NCBI RefSeq assembly: GCF_002863585.1
Contig: NZ_PGUY01000030.1
Coordinates: forward strand, 1-33,232
Source of the DNA: Peribacillus deserti
GTDB lineage: Bacteria > Bacillota > Bacilli > Bacillales > DSM-1321
Length of the DNA stretch: 33,232 bases
Direction: 5' to 3'
Of this stretch, positions 30,314 to 33,232 are shown piece by piece. The notes under the pieces are model-generated. The model saw only the letters and a program-made list of their open reading frames with translations, had not been told where the DNA came from and did not search any database. Numbering within the stretch: position 1 is the stretch's first letter; the number at the start of each line of letters is the position of its first letter. The position numbers and the translations under genes were made by a program.

Positions 30314-31444
30314 TCATCTCTTTACAAGCAAATCCTCAACGATTTTCGAAGGATGGTGTGGATGAAGCTGTTCGTGATAAAAATCTACACGATTATGAAA
30401 GCTGTTAAATTGTACAGGGTCTTTAAGGATATTTTGCAGCTCGTTTTCAATGGATGAAAGCTTCTTCCAGTTTTCCATAGAAAAAACCAGCCCGAGTTTT
30501 TTGAGGTTTTCCACATTGATTTTTTCTTGGCCAGGAAGAGAATGATAAACAAACATTGGTTTTCTTTTATGCAGGCATTCACTGACTGTAACTCCCCCAG
30601 GCTTAGAAATTACAGCATCCATTGATTCGTACAGTGCATTCATCTTTTTTCTGCAAGAAATATACTCCAGTGGAAAGATATTTGACCATTTCCGTTCGGA
30701 AAGTTTTTTGTAAAGGCCTTTATTTTTCCCGCATAGAACATAAAAATGAGCAGCGCTGCATTCCTGAAGTTTATTTATCAGTTTTTCTAATTCTCCTGCT
30801 CCCAGACTGCCTCCGCTGACAAGGATATTGAGAAGTGCTGGATTAACTGGGGCAAACATGACATTAGAGCTCTCTCTAATATCCAGATGGACCGGGATTC
30901 CCGTTAGATAAATCTGCTCAGCCCTGACTCCAAGTTTCAGCAAAAACTGTTTCTGAATTTCGCTCGGTACAAAATGGTGGTCAATGTGCTTGATTCCCCA
31001 GATATCATGAATGAAATAATCTGTATAAATGTTTAGAACAGGAACTTTCAAGCCGTGCCTTTCTTTTATTTGATTAAGAAGGTAAGAAGGAAGAGCGTGC
31101 GTGCAAATAATAAAATCTGGGTTTGATTCTTTTAACAGCCGCTTCATAAAAGGCATAAATAAGATTTCATATAAAGGAAATCTTTTGGATTGACTCCTGT
31201 TCTGGCAGACCGAAAATTTATAGATCAGGTTGTACAAAGAGGGAAAGGAATGTATCCATTTTAAATAAATGGCAGATATGAACTTCTCTAATTTCCCATA
31301 ACTATAAGACAAAAGGTCCACTTTCTCAGTTTCGATCTCCTTATTAATAGTCTCCATTAATGCAGCAGCAACCTGATGGTGGCCGGAAGGAATCTGTAAA
31401 AACGGCAAAAATAATATCTTTTTGGATGCAGGGTTATAGGCCAA
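30314..31444 (-). CDS. YkoN-like glycosyltransferase (MGDG synthase/UgtP type)
   Basis: This 376-residue enzyme has a GT-B fold of the MurG/UgtP superfamily: an N-terminal LFLPFLQIPSGHHQVAAAL segment like the MGDG-synthase domain, a TDYFIHDIWG acceptor-side motif, and a C-terminal nucleotide-binding region with SGGSLGAGELEKL and SKPGGVTVSEC (about 280-290). UgtP-type enzymes transfer glucose from UDP-glucose to diacylglycerol; B. subtilis YkoN is a homologue with unproven substrate. Start is TTG (complement of 31442-31444) with GGAGAGA 5 bases upstream. It diverges from the ykoQ-like gene. In B. subtilis ykoN, ykoP and ykoQ are also neighbours, so the three likely act together on an envelope component, probably in sporulation. 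Confidence 0.85.
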   Translation of the reverse strand: MAYNPASKKILFLPFLQIPSGHHQVAAALMETINKEIETEKVDLLSYSYGKLEKFISAIYLKWIHSFPSLYNLIYKFSVCQNRSQSKRFPLYEILFMPFMKRLLKESNPDFIICTHALPSYLLNQIKERHGLKVPVLNIYTDYFIHDIWGIKHIDHHFVPSEIQKQFLLKLGVRAEQIYLTGIPVHLDIRESSNVMFAPVNPALLNILVSGGSLGAGELEKLINKLQECSAAHFYVLCGKNKGLYKKLSERKWSNIFPLEYISCRKKMNALYESMDAVISKPGGVTVSECLHKRKPMFVYHSLPGQEKINVENLKKLGLVFSMENWKKLSSIENELQNILKDPVQFNSFHNRVDFYHEQLHPHHPSKIVEDLLVKR

Positions 31445-31594
31445 GTGAATCTCTCCGTTAGAATGCGATTTTCTATTATTTTTTGTGTTGATCCATGTCT
31501 GCTAACCTCATTAAATGTTTCCATTTCCATACCATGAATTACCGGATTAGTACCTCGCTTTTGTCATTTATAATGAAGTGAAGGAGTGATACAG

Positions 31595-32443
31595 ATGGTA
31601 CCTATCTTAATAGCAGTCCTGCTCGTATGCATCGGTATTCAGATTGCCTATAAGAACACCAAGGATATTGCAATCAACCGCATTCAGCTTGAATCCCAGA
31701 ACGGATCTGCTGAAATAGATTCTGCTCTAACTGTTCTGCAGCTGTCTGATTTGCATCTTGAACATATATCGATATCTCCAGAAGAATTATATAATCACTT
31801 AGAAGAAGAACCAATAGATTTAATTGCACTTACCGGCGATTTCCTCGACCGTAAACGGACCATCCCCAAGTTAGCCCCTTATCTAAAAGTACTCAATGAT
31901 TTAGGCCCGAAATATGGAATTTATGCTGTTTTAGGCAACCACGACTATGTATTGAAGAATGAAAATCTCGATCGCTTAATTTCAACTCTTGAGGAGTTTA
32001 ATTGCACCGTTCTCCGTAATGAAAACAGAGTGGTGGATATAGAAGGAAGGCCGTTTAATATCATAGGAATTGATGACTTCAGCACTCAAAGAAGCAACAT
32101 TGCAGCATCCTATCAAGGTATAGCGGGGGGGTCATCTTTAGTTATTACGCATGACCCTAATATAGTGCTTGAAATGCAAGACTTCCATTTCGATTATTTA
32201 TTAGCAGGCCATTTTCACGGAGGCCAGATTTGCTATCCTAAAGCCTATCACTTAGCGAAAATGGGGAAATTGGTTAAAATGAAGATGATCAAAGGACTTC
32301 ATGAACAGGATGGCAAGCCATTTTATATAAACGAAGGGCTTGGGCAGACAGGTGTGAATATACGTGTAGGCAGCCGTCCTGAAATCACGATCCATCAGAT
32401 GCCAGTAAAAGCTGCAGTTAAAGTAGAAACCACAGCGATTTAA
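31595..32443 (+). CDS. Membrane-anchored metallophosphoesterase (YkoQ-like)
   Basis: This 282-residue protein has an N-terminal membrane anchor (about 2-19, VPILIAVLLVCIGIQIAY) and a calcineurin-like phosphoesterase domain: SDLHLEH (D52, H54), TGDFLDRK (81-88 region), GNHDY (114-118), ITHDPN and GHFHGG (last metal ligands). The active site probably faces outside, as for B. subtilis YkoQ and E. coli YaeI; substrate (a phosphorylated lipid, such as UDP-diacylglucosamine-like or lipid phosphate) is unknown. ATG 31595 is preferred because AAGGAGTGA (31581-31589) lies 5 bases upstream; GTG 31586 would lie within that site. A terminator hairpin with TTTT loop follows the stop codon. Confidence 0.88.
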   Translation: MVPILIAVLLVCIGIQIAYKNTKDIAINRIQLESQNGSAEIDSALTVLQLSDLHLEHISISPEELYNHLEEEPIDLIALTGDFLDRKRTIPKLAPYLKVLNDLGPKYGIYAVLGNHDYVLKNENLDRLISTLEEFNCTVLRNENRVVDIEGRPFNIIGIDDFSTQRSNIAASYQGIAGGSSLVITHDPNIVLEMQDFHFDYLLAGHFHGGQICYPKAYHLAKMGKLVKMKMIKGLHEQDGKPFYINEGLGQTGVNIRVGSRPEITIHQMPVKAAVKVETTAI

Positions 32444-32446
32444 GGA

Positions 32447-32468
32447 CTGTTAACTTTTGTTAACAGCC
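32447..32468. terminator. Bidirectional hairpin between the ykoQ- and ykoP-like genes
   Basis: CTGTTAAC (32447-32454) and GTTAACAG (32459-32466) are perfectly complementary around TTTT. A-run/T-run support is weak on both strands. Confidence 0.55.
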
Positions 32469-32480
32469 CCCTATACATAC

Positions 32481-33041
32481 CTAATTTCCATATAAGCGTG
32501 TTAATTTTTCCTTTGACATAAATAAATAACTAGGGCTTTCCTTGAGCAGACTTCTACCCTTGTTAGAAACTGTAGAAGATAAGAACATAATGGGAAGAAA
32601 GGTTGCCCATTTCATCCACTTATAGATTGGATGGGAAATATCTTCAACATCAAAGCCGAGACGGCTGCACGCTTTATTTAAAGATGTAATGCCGATGATT
32701 CCTTTTATGTGACTTGAACGCTCATGATTTCCGATGTAACGTTCAATGCCCGGCAAAGATCTTCGTACACTCTGATAGATCATTCTGGCTCTGACGATGT
32801 CCGTTTTGACTGTTCTCATTTCTGTGAGAAGCCTCACATTATGCAAATGGATTTTTACAAGGATATCATTCTTTCTTATAATGGTTCCATCCGACAGAGT
32901 CACATCTTTTCCTTTATACCGGGTGAGTCTTACTCTGAAAATATTATTACTATTATGGATATCCAAGAGATAAGTCAGCCTGGTAAATCGAAAATAAACG
33001 GGGTCCAAAACACTCCAGATTGATAAAATATATCCTCTCAT
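32481..33041 (-). CDS. YkoP-like protein
   Basis: This 186-residue protein begins MRGYILSIWSVLDPVYFRFT and matches the YkoP family, whose function is unknown. Middle part RVRLTRYKGKDVTLSDGTII then helical and basic; no signal peptide, but hydrophobic KWATFLPIMFLSS near the end may touch the membrane. It converges on the ykoQ-like gene with only a hairpin between. Relatives keep company with ykoN and ykoQ in B. subtilis. ATG (complement of 33039-33041) follows AAAGGAAGAAG; the longer frame to 33116 runs into the dispersed repeat and is discarded. Confidence 0.8.
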   Translation of the reverse strand: MRGYILSIWSVLDPVYFRFTRLTYLLDIHNSNNIFRVRLTRYKGKDVTLSDGTIIRKNDILVKIHLHNVRLLTEMRTVKTDIVRARMIYQSVRRSLPGIERYIGNHERSSHIKGIIGITSLNKACSRLGFDVEDISHPIYKWMKWATFLPIMFLSSTVSNKGRSLLKESPSYLFMSKEKLTRLYGN

Positions 33042-33087
33042 CGTCTTCTTCCTTTGTTTAATTTTGGCTGTTTTCTCAAACTTTGTT

Positions 33088-33232
33088 GCTATTGAACAAG
33101 AGGTTGATTGGAGCACAAGGCATGCTCGCTTTCCGCGGGGCGGGCGGTGAGCCTCCTCAGCTTCGCCTGCGGGGTCTCACCTGATCGAAAAGCGGAGGAC
33201 GGTGCTTTTCAAGAAAAGATCCATCCAAAAGC
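33088..33232. repeat. GC-rich dispersed repeat, right copy of an inverted pair
   Basis: Reverse complement of 4-147 with a perfect match over its last 62 bases. It includes TTTCCGCGGGGCGGGCGG and GCGGGGTCTCACC blocks. It runs to the very last base, so the window is cut inside it. Confidence 0.8.

Noticed and set aside
31561-31574. TATAAT before the ykoQ-like gene
   Set aside because: Transcription would start within the ribosome site, and no -35 is found.

Overview
The window looks like low-GC Firmicute DNA, most likely a Bacillaceae species outside the B. subtilis and B. cereus groups. Supporting signs are strong GGAGG ribosome sites, frequent TTG and GTG starts, a sigma-B type promoter, a preQ1-I riboswitch on queF, a Bce-type peptide-resistance module, and homologues of ykoN, ykoQ, ykoP, iolS and recQ. 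Both ends of the window carry the same GC-rich dispersed repeat in inverted orientation and break at almost the same repeat base, so the window is probably one complete contig of a draft assembly. No prophage, CRISPR array or conjugative element was seen.

Layout. 1-2.5 kb: a CoA-type Nudix hydrolase and a LysM-GH18 spore-cortex-type hydrolase. 2.6-7.1 kb: a response regulator, intramembrane-sensing kinase, ABC ATPase and 10-helix permease (Bce/Psd/Yxd type), with a good operator match between the kinase and ATPase genes. 7.2-12.4 kb: an accessory-looking stretch with a dead ISL3-type insertion sequence bounded by an 8-bp target duplication, several very small genes, tRNA-Arg(CCU), a CBO0543-type membrane protein, a degenerate GC-rich repeat, a 21-bp-period repeat array and the decayed 3' end of what looks like a glutaminyl-tRNA synthetase gene. 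12.5-21.7 kb: riboswitch-controlled queF, an EamA exporter, AdaA, a COG3910-type ATPase, a DUF2785 protein, a CDP-Chase-like Nudix enzyme, a YdeP-type molybdoenzyme and an acetyltransferase. 21.7-33.1 kb: recQ, a small secreted protein, a cupin/HD-GYP protein, an IolS-like aldo-keto reductase, an aldehyde dehydrogenase, a YihY-type membrane protein, a sigma-B-type YtxH stress protein and the ykoN/ykoQ/ykoP set.

How genes work together. The clearest system is the four-gene peptide sensing and detoxification module: the kinase probably senses through the transporter, and the regulator probably acts at the tandem TGTAA sites before the ATPase gene. The ykoN, ykoQ and ykoP homologues probably share an envelope or spore role. 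Most other genes are single units, many ended by clear intrinsic terminators.

Most unusual structure. (1) Two unlinked arrays of five 21-bp units that share only a TTTATGTGGC core, both beginning with a distinctive GGGTAA unit. (2) GGGGACTGTCCCC palindromes sitting on or immediately after stop codons, one of which encodes the C-terminus of the permease. (3) An IS insertion that landed in the stop codon of a 50-codon gene and rebuilt a stop codon.
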